This document shows positions 22,886-31,591 of a stretch of 56,641 nt of DNA, piece by piece. This stretch comes from Alistipes senegalensis. GTDB taxonomy: Bacteria; Bacteroidota; Bacteroidia; Bacteroidales; Rikenellaceae. Both the position numbers and the translations under genes were made by a program. The DNA lies in NCBI GenBank assembly GCA_023665825.1, contig JAMPDE010000002.1:30883-87523 (forward strand), given 5' to 3'. The notes under the pieces are model-generated. The model did not search any database. It saw only the letters and a program-made list of their open reading frames with translations, and had not been told where the DNA came from. The number at the start of each line of letters is the position of its first letter. Position 1 is the first letter of the stretch.

Positions 22886-23515
22886 ATGAGCAACAAATCC
22901 GTAAAATATCTGACCGGCCCGTTCTCGGCGAACAATCCGGTCATCGTGCAGATACTCGGTATCTGTTCGGCGTTGGCCGTCACCGTGCAGCTGAAGCCCG
23001 CCATCGTCATGGCGTTGTCGGTCACGGTCGTCACGGCTTTCGCCAATTTAGTCATGTCGTTGTTGCGCAACGGCGTGCCGTCGCGCATCCGCATCATCAT
23101 CCAGTTGGTCGTCATCGCCGCGCTGGTCATCTTGGTCGACCAAGTGTTGAAGGCCTACGTCTTCGAGATTTCCAAACAGCTTTCGGTCTACGTGGGGCTG
23201 ATTATCACCAATTGCATCGTCATGGGGCGCGTCGAAGCGTTCGCACTGGCCAACAAGCCTTGGCCTGCGCTCCTCGACGGCATCGGCAACGGCTTGGGTT
23301 ACGGTCTGATTCTCGTTATCGTGGCTTTCTTCCGCGAGTTGTTCGGTTCCGGCACCTTGCTCGGTTACCGTATCATCCCCGAAAGCTGGTATATCGGCGA
23401 GGGCGGCTGGTACTCCAACTGCGGTCTGATGCTTTTCCCGCCGATGGCGTTGATTATCGTCGGCTGCATCATCTGGGTGCACCGCTCGCAAAACAAGGAT
23501 TTACAGGAAAAATAA
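22886..23515 (+). CDS. nqrD: Na+-NQR subunit D
   Basis: The 209-residue six-span membrane protein pairs with NqrE and shares an intramembrane 2Fe-2S cluster with it. Family text: LTGPFSANNPVIVQILGICSALAV in the first part, with the cluster Cys of GICSAL, then LIITNCIVMGRVEAFA and FFRELFGSGTLLG. The in-frame ATG at 22874 is less likely than 22886 (MSNKSVKYL). Members NqrD/NqrE are homologous to RnfA/RnfE. The gene lies between nqrC and nqrE in one operon. Confidence 0.96.
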   Translation: MSNKSVKYLTGPFSANNPVIVQILGICSALAVTVQLKPAIVMALSVTVVTAFANLVMSLLRNGVPSRIRIIIQLVVIAALVILVDQVLKAYVFEISKQLSVYVGLIITNCIVMGRVEAFALANKPWPALLDGIGNGLGYGLILVIVAFFRELFGSGTLLGYRIIPESWYIGEGGWYSNCGLMLFPPMALIIVGCIIWVHRSQNKDLQEK

Positions 23516-23531
23516 GGGAGGATAGCATCGT

Positions 23532-24152
23532 ATGGAATCATTGAATATCTTTATCCGGTCGATTTTCATCGACAACATGGTGTTCGCCTTCTTCTTCGGC
23601 ATGTGCTCTTACATCGCCGTGTCGAAGAGCGTCAAAACGGCTCTCGGGCTCGGCGCCGCCGTCACGTTCGTGATGACGATGACCGTGCCGTTGAACTACC
23701 TTTTGTACGAATACGTGCTGAAAGACGGTGCGCTGGCTTGGGCCGGTCTGCCCGACGTCAGCCTCGACTTCCTCACGTTCATCGTCTTCATCGCCACCAT
23801 CGCCGCGTTCGTGCAGTTGGTGGAGATGGCGGTCGAGAAGTTCTCGCCGACATTGTACAGCCAGTTAGGCATCTTCCTGCCGTTGATTGCCGTCAACTGC
23901 GCGATCATGGGCGGTTCGCTCTTCATGCAGCAGCAGGTCGACGGCGGCCAGCTCAATTCGGTGTGGCAGTCCCTCGTTTACGGTCTGGGCTCCGGTCTGG
24001 GCTGGTGGCTCGCGATCGTCATGATGGCCGCCATTCGCGAGAAAACGACCTATTCGCACATCCCGCCTGCCTTGAAAGGGCCCGGTATCGCGTTTATCAT
24101 CACCGGTCTGATGGGCATCGCGTTCATGATTTTCTCGGGAATCAAATTATAG
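23532..24152 (+). CDS. nqrE: Na+-NQR subunit E
   Basis: The 206-residue six-span membrane protein opens with SLNIFIRSIFIDNMVFAFFFGMC in two parts. Its Cys (GMCSYIAVSK) helps hold the NqrD/E 2Fe-2S cluster. FLPLIAVNCAIMGGSLF carries the second cysteine. Length and segments are normal. It starts 16 bases after nqrD and stops 36 bases before nqrF. Confidence 0.96.
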   Translation: MESLNIFIRSIFIDNMVFAFFFGMCSYIAVSKSVKTALGLGAAVTFVMTMTVPLNYLLYEYVLKDGALAWAGLPDVSLDFLTFIVFIATIAAFVQLVEMAVEKFSPTLYSQLGIFLPLIAVNCAIMGGSLFMQQQVDGGQLNSVWQSLVYGLGSGLGWWLAIVMMAAIREKTTYSHIPPALKGPGIAFIITGLMGIAFMIFSGIKL

Positions 24153-24188
24153 TCCTCGAATAGCATTACTAACGGATATTAATAAAAA

Positions 24189-25457
24189 ATGAATATGACA
24201 ATCACGATATGCGTTGCGATCGGCGCTTTTTTGGCGATTACGCTCCTGTTGGTCGTGCTGTTGCTCTACGCCAAGGCGAAACTCACTTCGTCGGGCGAGG
24301 TGACGATCGACATCAACGGCGGTGAGCGCGTCATCACGGCCGAAAGCGGTTCGACCCTGCTCGCGACTTTGGCAAACAACAAGGTGTTCCTTCCGTCGGC
24401 TTGCGGCGGCGGCGGGTCGTGCGGCATGTGCAAGTGCCAAGTGTTGGAGGGCGGCGGCGATATCCTGCCGACCGAGACGGGTTTTATCTCGCGCAAAATG
24501 GCCAAAGACCATTGGCGTCTGGGCTGTCAGGTCAAGGTGAAGGAGAACCTCAAAATCAAGGTTCCCGAAGCCGTCTTGGGCGTCAAGAAGTGGGAGTGCA
24601 CGGTGGTTTCCAACCGTAACATCTCGACGTTCCTCAAAGAGTTCGTCGTGAAGCTGCCCGAAGGCGAGAATCTGAAATTCCGCAGCGGCGGATACATTCA
24701 GGTCGATATTCCCAAGTACGACAGCATCAAGTTCTCCGACATGGATATCGACGAGCGGTTCCGCGCCGATTGGGACAGCATGAAGATGTGGGACTTGGTG
24801 ACGACCAACCCCGAACCGACGTTCCGCGCTTACTCGATGGCCAACCACCCGGCCGAAGGCAACATCATCATGTTGAACATCCGTATCGCTACGCCGCCGT
24901 TCGACCGCGCCGCCGGTGCGTTCATGAAGGTGAATCCGGGTATCTGCTCGTCGTACGTTTTTTCGCGCAAGCCCGGTGACAAGGTGACGATTTCGGGCCC
25001 TTACGGCGAGTTCTTCCTGCCCGACAACCTGCCCGATACGCAGGAGTTGATTTTCATCGGCGGCGGTGCCGGTATGGCGCCCATGCGCAGCCACCTGATG
25101 CACTTGTTCAAGACCGAAAAGACCAAGCGGCCCGTGTCGTTCTGGTACGGTGCCCGGTCGTTGAAAGAGGCGCCTTACGTCGACGAATACCGCGCTATCG
25201 AGAAGGATTTCCCCAATTTCAGTTTCAATCTGGCACTCGACCGTCCTGATCCCGAAGCGGATGCCGTCGGCGAGAAGTATACACCCGGATTCGTGCACAA
25301 CGTGCTGTATGAGAATTATCTGAAAAATCATCAGGCACCCGAAGACTGCATCTATTTGATGTGCGGGCCTCCGATGATGATCGCTTCGGTCGTGAAGATG
25401 CTCGACAGTCTCGGCGTTCCGAGCGAGAATATCCTCTACGACAACTTCGGTTCGTGA
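24189..25457 (+). CDS. nqrF: Na+-NQR subunit F (NADH dehydrogenase, FAD and 2Fe-2S)
   Basis: The 422-residue protein takes electrons from NADH. Domains: membrane helix (residues 2-25), 2Fe-2S ferredoxin domain with CGGGGSCGMCKC (about 70-81), FAD domain with RAYSMANHP, and NADH domain with IFIGGGAGMAPMRSHL and the C-terminal YLMCGPPMM. All cofactor motifs are intact. It ends the nqr operon. A GTGCGG/CCGCAC hairpin lies just after the stop (about 25460-25480), before the converging dusB gene. Confidence 0.97.
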   Translation: MNMTITICVAIGAFLAITLLLVVLLLYAKAKLTSSGEVTIDINGGERVITAESGSTLLATLANNKVFLPSACGGGGSCGMCKCQVLEGGGDILPTETGFISRKMAKDHWRLGCQVKVKENLKIKVPEAVLGVKKWECTVVSNRNISTFLKEFVVKLPEGENLKFRSGGYIQVDIPKYDSIKFSDMDIDERFRADWDSMKMWDLVTTNPEPTFRAYSMANHPAEGNIIMLNIRIATPPFDRAAGAFMKVNPGICSSYVFSRKPGDKVTISGPYGEFFLPDNLPDTQELIFIGGGAGMAPMRSHLMHLFKTEKTKRPVSFWYGARSLKEAPYVDEYRAIEKDFPNFSFNLALDRPDPEADAVGEKYTPGFVHNVLYENYLKNHQAPEDCIYLMCGPPMMIASVVKMLDSLGVPSENILYDNFGS

Positions 25458-25495
25458 TGCGTGCGGTGCTTCCGCACGATTCGGAGCGAACTCGA

Positions 25496-26518
25496 CTAAA
25501 TGTCATGCGTGAGCGGTGCCGGTACGGTGCCGCTCATGTCGTATCCGCCCCAGCGGTCGCCGATGCCGTCGAGCGTCGCGAACAGTTCGTCGATGTCGAG
25601 CGTCGTCACCAGTTTCAGCCGCGTCGCCTTGAAATCGGGCAGTCCCTTGAAGTAGTTGGTCAGATGCCGCCGCATTTCGAGTACCCCGACATAATTGCCC
25701 TTGATTTCCAACGATTTTAGTAAGTGGGCTTTTGCGATATCCACCCGTTCCAAAACCGACGGTTGCGGCAGCACTTCCCCCGTCTTAATGAAATGTTTCG
25801 CTTCGCGGAATATCCAAGGCCGTCCGTAGGTCGCCCGGCCGATCATCACGCCGTCCACGCCGTAGCGGTCGAACATTTCGGCCGCTTTCGGGCCGCTGTC
25901 CACATCGCCGTTGCCGATAATCGGAATGCGGATTTGCGGGTTGTTCTTGATTTTGCCGATCAGCGTCCAGTCCGCCTCGCCGCGATACATCTGCGACCGC
26001 GTGCGGCCGTGTATCGTCAGCGCGGCGATGCCGACGTCCTGCAACCGCAGGGCGATTTCTTCGATGTTTTTCGTGTTTTCGTCCCAGCCCAGCCGCGTTT
26101 TCACCGTGACCGGTTTGTGCACCGCTTCGACGATGCGCCGCGTCATTTCGACCATCAGCGGCACATCGCGCATCATGCCCGAACCCGCCCCGCGTCCGGC
26201 GATTTTCTTCACCGGACACCCGAAATTGATGTCGATGATGTCCGGCCCGGCCGCTTCGACCATGCGGGCCGCTTCGACCATCGGTTCGACGAGGTGCCCG
26301 TAAATCTGAATGCCGACCGGTCGTTCGGCCTCGTCGATTTCCAGTTTTTTGAGCGCTTTCGCCGCGTCGCGAATCAGGCCGTCGGCGGGCACGAATTCCG
26401 TGTAGACCACGTCGGCTCCGAATCGCTTGCACATGTAGCGGAACGAGGGGTCGGTGACGTCCTCCATCGGGGCCAGAAAGAGCGGTTTTTCGCCCAGATC
26501 CAAGTCGGCTATTTTCAT
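25496..26518 (-). CDS. dusB: tRNA-dihydrouridine synthase
   Basis: The product is 340 residues from ATG 26518. The FMN enzyme reduces uridines in tRNA with NADPH. It has LFLAPMEDVTDPSFRYMCK, IDINFGCPVKKIAGRGAGSG with the catalytic Cys, VKTRLGWDE, LTIHGRTRSQMYRG and IIGNGDVDSG plus the phosphate loop VMIGRATYGRPWIF. The DusB-type subclass is chosen by overall similarity, and DusA/C are less likely. The frame is open to 26605, but that part overlaps the argS promoter. It is divergent from argS. Confidence 0.92.
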   Translation of the reverse strand: MKIADLDLGEKPLFLAPMEDVTDPSFRYMCKRFGADVVYTEFVPADGLIRDAAKALKKLEIDEAERPVGIQIYGHLVEPMVEAARMVEAAGPDIIDINFGCPVKKIAGRGAGSGMMRDVPLMVEMTRRIVEAVHKPVTVKTRLGWDENTKNIEEIALRLQDVGIAALTIHGRTRSQMYRGEADWTLIGKIKNNPQIRIPIIGNGDVDSGPKAAEMFDRYGVDGVMIGRATYGRPWIFREAKHFIKTGEVLPQPSVLERVDIAKAHLLKSLEIKGNYVGVLEMRRHLTNYFKGLPDFKATRLKLVTTLDIDELFATLDGIGDRWGGYDMSGTVPAPLTHDI

Positions 26519-26538
26519 GCTGTCGGTGAATAGTGCCG

Positions 26539-26577
26539 CAAAGGTAGTTGTTATTCCGCAATAAAACGTTAATTTTG
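26539..26577. promoter_or_regulatory. Divergent dusB / argS promoters
   Basis: Plus strand: GTTG (26547-26550), 19 bases, TAATTTTG (26570-26577) for argS. Minus strand: TACCTTTG (26546-26539) for dusB. The elements interleave within 40 bases. Confidence 0.6.
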
Positions 26578-26597
26578 CGGGCGAATAACACGAAAAC

Positions 26598-28382
26598 ATG
26601 AACATCGAAACTTTTATTTCGGATGCGGTGCGCCGTTCGGTCGAAGCGCTTTACGGCCCGCTCGGCGACGAGCCGTTGCAGATTCAGAAGACCCGTCGCG
26701 AATTCGAGGGCGATTACACGCTCGTAACCTTTCCGTTGTTGCGCCGCAGCCGGAAGTCCCCCGAAGCCACTGCTGCCGAAATAGGCGAGTACATGCAGGC
26801 CAACGTGCCGGAAATCCGCGCGTTCAACGTCGTCAAGGGGTTTCTTAATTTGGCTTTGAACAGCACTTTTTGGCAAGCGAGGTTCGCCGAAATCGTTGCC
26901 GACGAGCACTTCGGCGAAGCTCCCTCGACGGGCCGCACTGTGATGATAGAATACTCGTCGCCCAATACCAACAAACCGCTCCACTTGGGGCACGTCCGCA
27001 ACAATCTGTTGGGGTACTCCGTCGCGCAGATTCTCCGCGCCAACGGCCACAAGGTCATCAAGGCCAATCTGGTGAACGATCGCGGCATCCACATTTGCAA
27101 GTCGATGCTGGCTTGGCAGCTCTACGGCAACGGCGAAACGCCCGAGACTTCGGGCATGAAGGGCGACCATCTGGTCGGCAAGTACTACGTCGAGTTCGAC
27201 AAGCACTATAAGGCGGAAATCAAGGAGCTGATGGCGCAGGGCCAGTCCGAAGACGACGCCAAGAAAAACGCGCCTATCCTGCTCCGAGCGCAGGAGATGT
27301 TGCGCAAGTGGGAGGCCAAAGACCCCGAAGTCCGTGCGTTGTGGGAACGGATGAACGGTTGGGTCTACGATGGTTTCGATGTGACCTACAAAGCGCTGGG
27401 CGTCGACTTCGACAAGGTTTATTACGAATCCCAAACCTACCTTTTGGGAAAATCGCTTGTCGAGGAGGGGCTCGACAAGGGGGTCTTCTACCGCCGCGAG
27501 GACAATTCGGTGTGGATCGACTTGCGCGACGACGGTCTGGACGAAAAGCTGCTCCTGCGCGGCGACGGTACGTCGGTCTACATGACACAGGATTTGGGCA
27601 CGGCGTTCCGGCGTTTCGAGGACAACCGGCTCGACGATATGATTTATGTTGTCGGCAACGAACAGAACTACCATTTTCAGGTGTTGAAACTGGTGCTCAA
27701 AAAGTTGGGTTATGCCGATTGGAGCGACCACATCACCCACCTTTCCTACGGTATGGTCGAACTGCCCGACGGCAAGATGAAGTCGCGCGAGGGTACGGTC
27801 GTCGATGCCGACGACCTGATTGCCGGCATGGTGGCCACCGCCCGCGAAATGTCCGCCGAATTGGGCAAGCTGGACGGGTGTTCCGAAGCTGAAGCGGATG
27901 CCGTTTCGACGATGGTCGGGCTTGGCGCCTTGAAATACTTCATCTTGAAGGTCGACCCCAAGAAAACGATGCTTTTCAACCCGCGCGAATCCATCGACTT
28001 CAACGGCAACACGGGCCCGTTCATCCAGTACACCCATGCACGGATTCGTTCGATGTTGCGCAAGGCGGCCGAATCGGGCATCGAGTTGCAGGGGGGCGTT
28101 TCAGCGGCGGAGTATCTGCCCGAAGAGATCGACCTCGTGAAAACCTTGTCCGATTATCCCGCGACGGTGGCTGCGGCCGGCGAGAATTTCGCTCCTTCCA
28201 TCATCGGGGCTTACGTTTACGAGCTGGCCAAGCAGTTCAACGGCTATTACCACGACCATTCCATTCTCCGCGAGGAAAACGCCGAGATCCGGCGCATGCG
28301 CTTGCAGCTCGCCGAACAGGTGGCGCGCGTCATCCGGCGCGGCATGGCGCTGCTCGGCATCGACGTGCCCGAACGGATGTAG
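26598..28382 (+). CDS. argS: Arginine--tRNA ligase
   Basis: The 594-residue class I synthetase charges tRNA-Arg. The N-terminal additional domain (about 1-110) is followed by the HIGH region SSPNTNKPLHLGHVRNN, a connective part, the KMSKS equivalent PDGKMKSREGTVVDADDL and the C-terminal anticodon domain with DYPATVAAAGENFAPS and FNGYYHDHSIL. ArgRS often lacks a canonical KMSKS, so GKMKSR is normal. No terminator is clear after it. Positions 28383-28487 hold no gene. Confidence 0.97.
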   Translation: MNIETFISDAVRRSVEALYGPLGDEPLQIQKTRREFEGDYTLVTFPLLRRSRKSPEATAAEIGEYMQANVPEIRAFNVVKGFLNLALNSTFWQARFAEIVADEHFGEAPSTGRTVMIEYSSPNTNKPLHLGHVRNNLLGYSVAQILRANGHKVIKANLVNDRGIHICKSMLAWQLYGNGETPETSGMKGDHLVGKYYVEFDKHYKAEIKELMAQGQSEDDAKKNAPILLRAQEMLRKWEAKDPEVRALWERMNGWVYDGFDVTYKALGVDFDKVYYESQTYLLGKSLVEEGLDKGVFYRREDNSVWIDLRDDGLDEKLLLRGDGTSVYMTQDLGTAFRRFEDNRLDDMIYVVGNEQNYHFQVLKLVLKKLGYADWSDHITHLSYGMVELPDGKMKSREGTVVDADDLIAGMVATAREMSAELGKLDGCSEAEADAVSTMVGLGALKYFILKVDPKKTMLFNPRESIDFNGNTGPFIQYTHARIRSMLRKAAESGIELQGGVSAAEYLPEEIDLVKTLSDYPATVAAAGENFAPSIIGAYVYELAKQFNGYYHDHSILREENAEIRRMRLQLAEQVARVIRRGMALLGIDVPERM

Positions 28383-28487
28383 CCGGGGTAGCGGAAATGC
28401 AGTAGGGAGGCTCGCGCACCGGCCTTTTTCGCGGTGTGGTACGAATGTTGCGACGAGGAGTGCAAAATCAACCAACACTCTTTTAGC

Positions 28488-29534
28488 GTGAAAACATTGG
28501 TATCCACTTTTGCTCTTTCTCTCGCGTTGTGCGCTGTCGTCGGTGCGTCGGCTCAACGCCGGAGCACGGCATCGACGTCTGCGGCCGATTCCGTGTTGTT
28601 GTCGGAAACGACCGACGGCGATTACCTCGTCCGCAGATATAAGGTACGGAATCAGGGCGATGCCGCCTACACGGTGCGCTACCAAATCAATCTGGCGAAA
28701 CTCGCTCCCGCATTGGACGGCAACACGAACCAGCTCGACCGGTTGGGTTCGTTCGTCGGACAGTTGATGCGCGACAGCATGATGCACGTGCAGGCGGTGA
28801 CCATCACCGGTTATTCGTCGCCCGACGGCCCTGTGGCTTTCAACGAGGCGTTGGCCCGCAAACGCGCCCGCGATTTTCTCGATTACGTCGACCGGAAATA
28901 CGACTTTTCGGATCGGTACAGCGTGACGACCCGTTCCGTCGCTGAAGATTGGGAGATGTGCCGTGAGTTGGTCGTCCAGTCGGATATTCCCGACAAACAG
29001 ACCGTGTTGAATATCCTCGACAGCAGCCGCTCCATCGAAGCCAAAGAACAGGCCTTGAAGCAGTTGCCGCCCGTGTGGAGTTACATGAAACGGAACATTC
29101 TGCCGCCGTTGCGCCGCGTCGAACTGACGATCGACTACGGCGAGGGCAGCATCGTCGAGTTACGCACACGGATTGCGCGGCCTGCTCCTGTTCCGGCACC
29201 GAAACCCGCCGAGCAGTGCTGTTACGTGGTGGTGGACGATACGACGACGGGACTTATCGTCGAGTTGCCGATTAAGGGACGCGATTACGATGAGTATGAA
29301 CGCGAACTTCGCCGCGAAGCCAAGCACTCCGAACGGGAGTACTTGCTCCACGAAAAACGATTGGAACGGGCCGGCCGTGCGGAAGTGCGGACGTTGGACC
29401 AGTTTTCCGAAAAAGAGAGCCGCGAAGCGCGTAAGCTGGCTCGCAAGGAAGCCCGCGTCGCCCGCAAGATGGCGAAAGCCGAAGCGAAAGCGGCCAAAAA
29501 GAGCTATAAGGAACTGGAACGCGGGATGCGTTGA
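28488..29534 (+). CDS. Exported OmpA-like domain protein with Lys/Ala-rich coiled-coil tail
   Basis: The product is 348 residues from GTG 28488. The frame continues up to 28434, but VKTLVSTFALSLALCAVVGASAQ is a proper signal peptide, so GTG is preferred. Residues about 90-140 (VQAVTITGYSSPDGPVAFNE, ARKRARDFLDYV) match the OmpA C-terminal peptidoglycan-binding pattern. In Bacteroidales, DUF3868-type proteins use it beside fimbrial genes. No beta-barrel is seen. The last roughly 60 residues are charged and helical (RKLARKEARVARKMAKAEAK). A strong terminator follows at 29592. The role is unknown beyond likely cell-wall attachment. Confidence 0.7.
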   Translation: MKTLVSTFALSLALCAVVGASAQRRSTASTSAADSVLLSETTDGDYLVRRYKVRNQGDAAYTVRYQINLAKLAPALDGNTNQLDRLGSFVGQLMRDSMMHVQAVTITGYSSPDGPVAFNEALARKRARDFLDYVDRKYDFSDRYSVTTRSVAEDWEMCRELVVQSDIPDKQTVLNILDSSRSIEAKEQALKQLPPVWSYMKRNILPPLRRVELTIDYGEGSIVELRTRIARPAPVPAPKPAEQCCYVVVDDTTTGLIVELPIKGRDYDEYERELRREAKHSEREYLLHEKRLERAGRAEVRTLDQFSEKESREARKLARKEARVARKMAKAEAKAAKKSYKELERGMR

Positions 29535-29591
29535 GAATCCCTGCCGGAAATTCTGAACGGTCGGAAATTCCTTGCGGGGAATCCGAAACAA

Positions 29592-29623
29592 GAGGGACGG
29601 ACTGTCGAAACAGTCCGTCCCTC
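29592..29623. terminator. Bidirectional terminator
   Basis: GAGGGACGGACTGT and ACAGTCCGTCCCTC form a perfect 14-bp stem with a CGAA tetraloop. It lies between the OmpA-like gene (+) and the 29651-29938 gene (-). Confidence 0.9.
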
Positions 29624-29650
29624 GTTTGTGTGCGCGTGCACCTTTCGGGC

Positions 29651-29938
29651 TTATTGGGCGCCGTTGATTTTGCTCAACTTCTCGAACAGCGCGCTGAACG
29701 AAGCGACGATTTCCGTGCGCAGCGCGGCGTAGTGCTTGCGCACCAGCGAGCGGTTGTGCGGTTCGGCCGGATTCATCGCTTTGCCGAACAGCGTGTTGCG
29801 CAAGGTTACGGCTTCCTGCATGATGCCGAAAATTTCCTTTTCTTTCGACGGCTGGTAGCAGATTGCCATATCGCAGTCGAATACGATCTCTTCGAGCCGG
29901 TAGTCGATCTCTTTTTTGAGTTCTCTTAAATTTGCCAT
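29651..29938 (-). CDS. Conserved Bacteroidales hypothetical protein (95 residues)
   Basis: The product from ATG 29938 starts MANLRELKKEIDYRLEEIVF and is predicted all-helical, soluble, with no signal. Features are an acidic and Cys-bearing segment (FDCDMAICYQPSKEKE) and a C-terminal helix (ALRTEIVASFSALFEKL). I recall close relatives across Bacteroidales annotated only as hypothetical. The frame continues to 30079, but the extra part covers the intergenic space and is not family-like. The function is unknown. It is divergent from the GH13 gene. Confidence 0.75.
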   Translation of the reverse strand: MANLRELKKEIDYRLEEIVFDCDMAICYQPSKEKEIFGIMQEAVTLRNTLFGKAMNPAEPHNRSLVRKHYAALRTEIVASFSALFEKLSKINGAQ

Positions 29939-30063
29939 ATTCGTTTGGTTGTTAAATATCCATTTGCGGCTCAAATTTAGCGGTTTTTTCGGAGTTTTCC
30001 AAAAAATCGTTTTGCGGAGCTCCCTCCTCGAACGGAAAAGTCCCCGTTTTGAAAAAATTGTGC

Positions 30064-30071
30064 TACATTTG
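30064..30071 (+). promoter_or_regulatory. -7 box of the GH13 gene
   Basis: TACATTTG fits TAnnTTTG, 24 bases before the ATG at 30096. The -33 element is not clear. Confidence 0.45.
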
Positions 30072-30095
30072 AACTCCAAAAAATTCGGAAACTTT

Positions 30096-31379
30096 ATGTT
30101 GCAACATCCCGATTGGAGCCTGCGGGCCGTGATTTACGAAATGAATGTGCGGCAGTTGTCGCCCGAAGGTACTTTGTGCGCGGCGACCGCGCGGCTTGCG
30201 TTCCTGCGCGAAATGGGCATCGACATCGTTTGGCTGATGCCGGTCTATCCCATCGGCATGGAGGGGCGCAAAGGGTCGCTCGGTTCCTATTATTCCATAC
30301 GCGATTATTGCGCCGTCAACCCCGAACTGGGTACGATGGACGACTTCGACCGTTTCGTCGCCACCGCCCATGCTTTGGGTATGAAAGTGATTCTCGACTG
30401 GGTCGCCAACCATACGGCGCGCGATGCCCGGTGGATTTCGGAGAAACCCGCTTCGTGGTACGTGCGCGACGCCGACGGCCTGCCTGCCGTGCCTTGGGAC
30501 TGGACCGATACGGCCAAATTGAATTACGAAAACCGCGAAGTTTGGGATGCCCAAGCCGATGCGATGGCTTTTTGGGTGCGCGAACATGCGGCCGACGGCT
30601 TCCGGTGCGACATGGCGATGTTGGTGCCGGTCGAGTTCTGGAACGAAACCTCCCGCCGCCTGCGGGCTTTGAAGCCCGATTTGTTCATGCTGGCGGAAGC
30701 GGAAGAAACGAACCTTTTCGAGCACGGCGCGTTCAATGCGTGCTATGCTTGGCAGATGGGGCATCTGATGGAGGATGTCGCGCAGCAGCGTGTGCGCGTT
30801 ACGGCCTTGCGCGATTATCTTTACGCCGACCGCGACCGGTATCCCGAAACGGCCATGCGCTTGGCTTTCACCTCCAACCACGACGAAAATTCGTGGTCGG
30901 GCTCCGAGTTCGCCCGCTTCGGCGACGCGCGCGAGGTCATGACGGTCTTTTCGTTCGTCGTGCCGCGCGGCCTGCCGTTGGTTTATACGGGGCAGGAGGT
31001 CGGATACGACCACTCGTTCGCCTTTTTCGACCGTGACCCCCTGCCGATGTACAAGGCCAACGACTTTACGGCTTTCTACCGGCGGTTGGCGGCTTTGCGG
31101 CACGACAATCCGGCACTGGCTTCTGGCGGGCAGGGCGGCGGTCTGCTCGAAATCCGCAACAATGCCGAAGACTGTCTGATGATTCTCGTCCGGCAGAAGG
31201 ACGAAAACTGCGTCGTGGCGATTCTGAATCTTTCGCCTTATGCCATTCATGCCGACTACCGCACCGGAATCTATGCCGGAACTTATACCGACGCGATGAC
31301 GGGGGCTGAATACACGCTGCCCGACCACGTCGAGGAGGATATGCCTGCGTGGAGTTATCGGGTGCTGACCCGAAAATAG
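30096..31379 (+). CDS. GH13 alpha-amylase-family enzyme, cytoplasmic
   Basis: The product is 427 residues from ATG 30096 with no signal peptide, so it acts inside the cell. The catalytic (beta/alpha)8 barrel has GIDIVWLMPVYPI, the region-I pattern LDWVANHTA, the nucleophile Asp in DGFRCDMAML, the acid Glu in FMLAEAEE and the transition-state Asp in FTSNHDENSW. A short C-terminal beta domain follows. An intracellular maltodextrin or trehalose/maltose-type hydrolase is likely, but specificity cannot be told. The frame runs up to 29916, where the extension is not enzyme-like. Confidence 0.92.
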   Translation: MLQHPDWSLRAVIYEMNVRQLSPEGTLCAATARLAFLREMGIDIVWLMPVYPIGMEGRKGSLGSYYSIRDYCAVNPELGTMDDFDRFVATAHALGMKVILDWVANHTARDARWISEKPASWYVRDADGLPAVPWDWTDTAKLNYENREVWDAQADAMAFWVREHAADGFRCDMAMLVPVEFWNETSRRLRALKPDLFMLAEAEETNLFEHGAFNACYAWQMGHLMEDVAQQRVRVTALRDYLYADRDRYPETAMRLAFTSNHDENSWSGSEFARFGDAREVMTVFSFVVPRGLPLVYTGQEVGYDHSFAFFDRDPLPMYKANDFTAFYRRLAALRHDNPALASGGQGGGLLEIRNNAEDCLMILVRQKDENCVVAILNLSPYAIHADYRTGIYAGTYTDAMTGAEYTLPDHVEEDMPAWSYRVLTRK

Positions 31380-31429
31380 CGCCGGTGCATCGAAAGCGAT
31401 GCCGCGCCGAATGCGACGTCGTATCTTAC

Positions 31430-31463
31430 GCAGCGACCCCGATTCAGGGGCCGCTGCTTTTTT
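31430..31463 (+). terminator. Rho-independent terminator after the GH13 gene
   Basis: GCAGCGACCCC pairs with GGGGCCGCTGC around GATTCA and is followed by a T run. The remaining space to 31591 carries only a -7 box TACATTTG at 31548-31555 for the next gene. Confidence 0.8.
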
Positions 31464-31591
31464 ATATCGGTATCCTGCACGTTCCCGAACGGCGTGCCGA
31501 TGAAAAAAAAGATTGTCGAAACGTACTCTTTTGTGTTCGATTTTTCGTACATTTGCGCAGCTGTGAAAGCAGATAATAGCAGGTGTAACGT

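Noticed and set aside
25785-28037. Minus-strand 750-residue open frame across argS and dusB
   Set aside because: Runs over two real genes in other frames and shows no domain.
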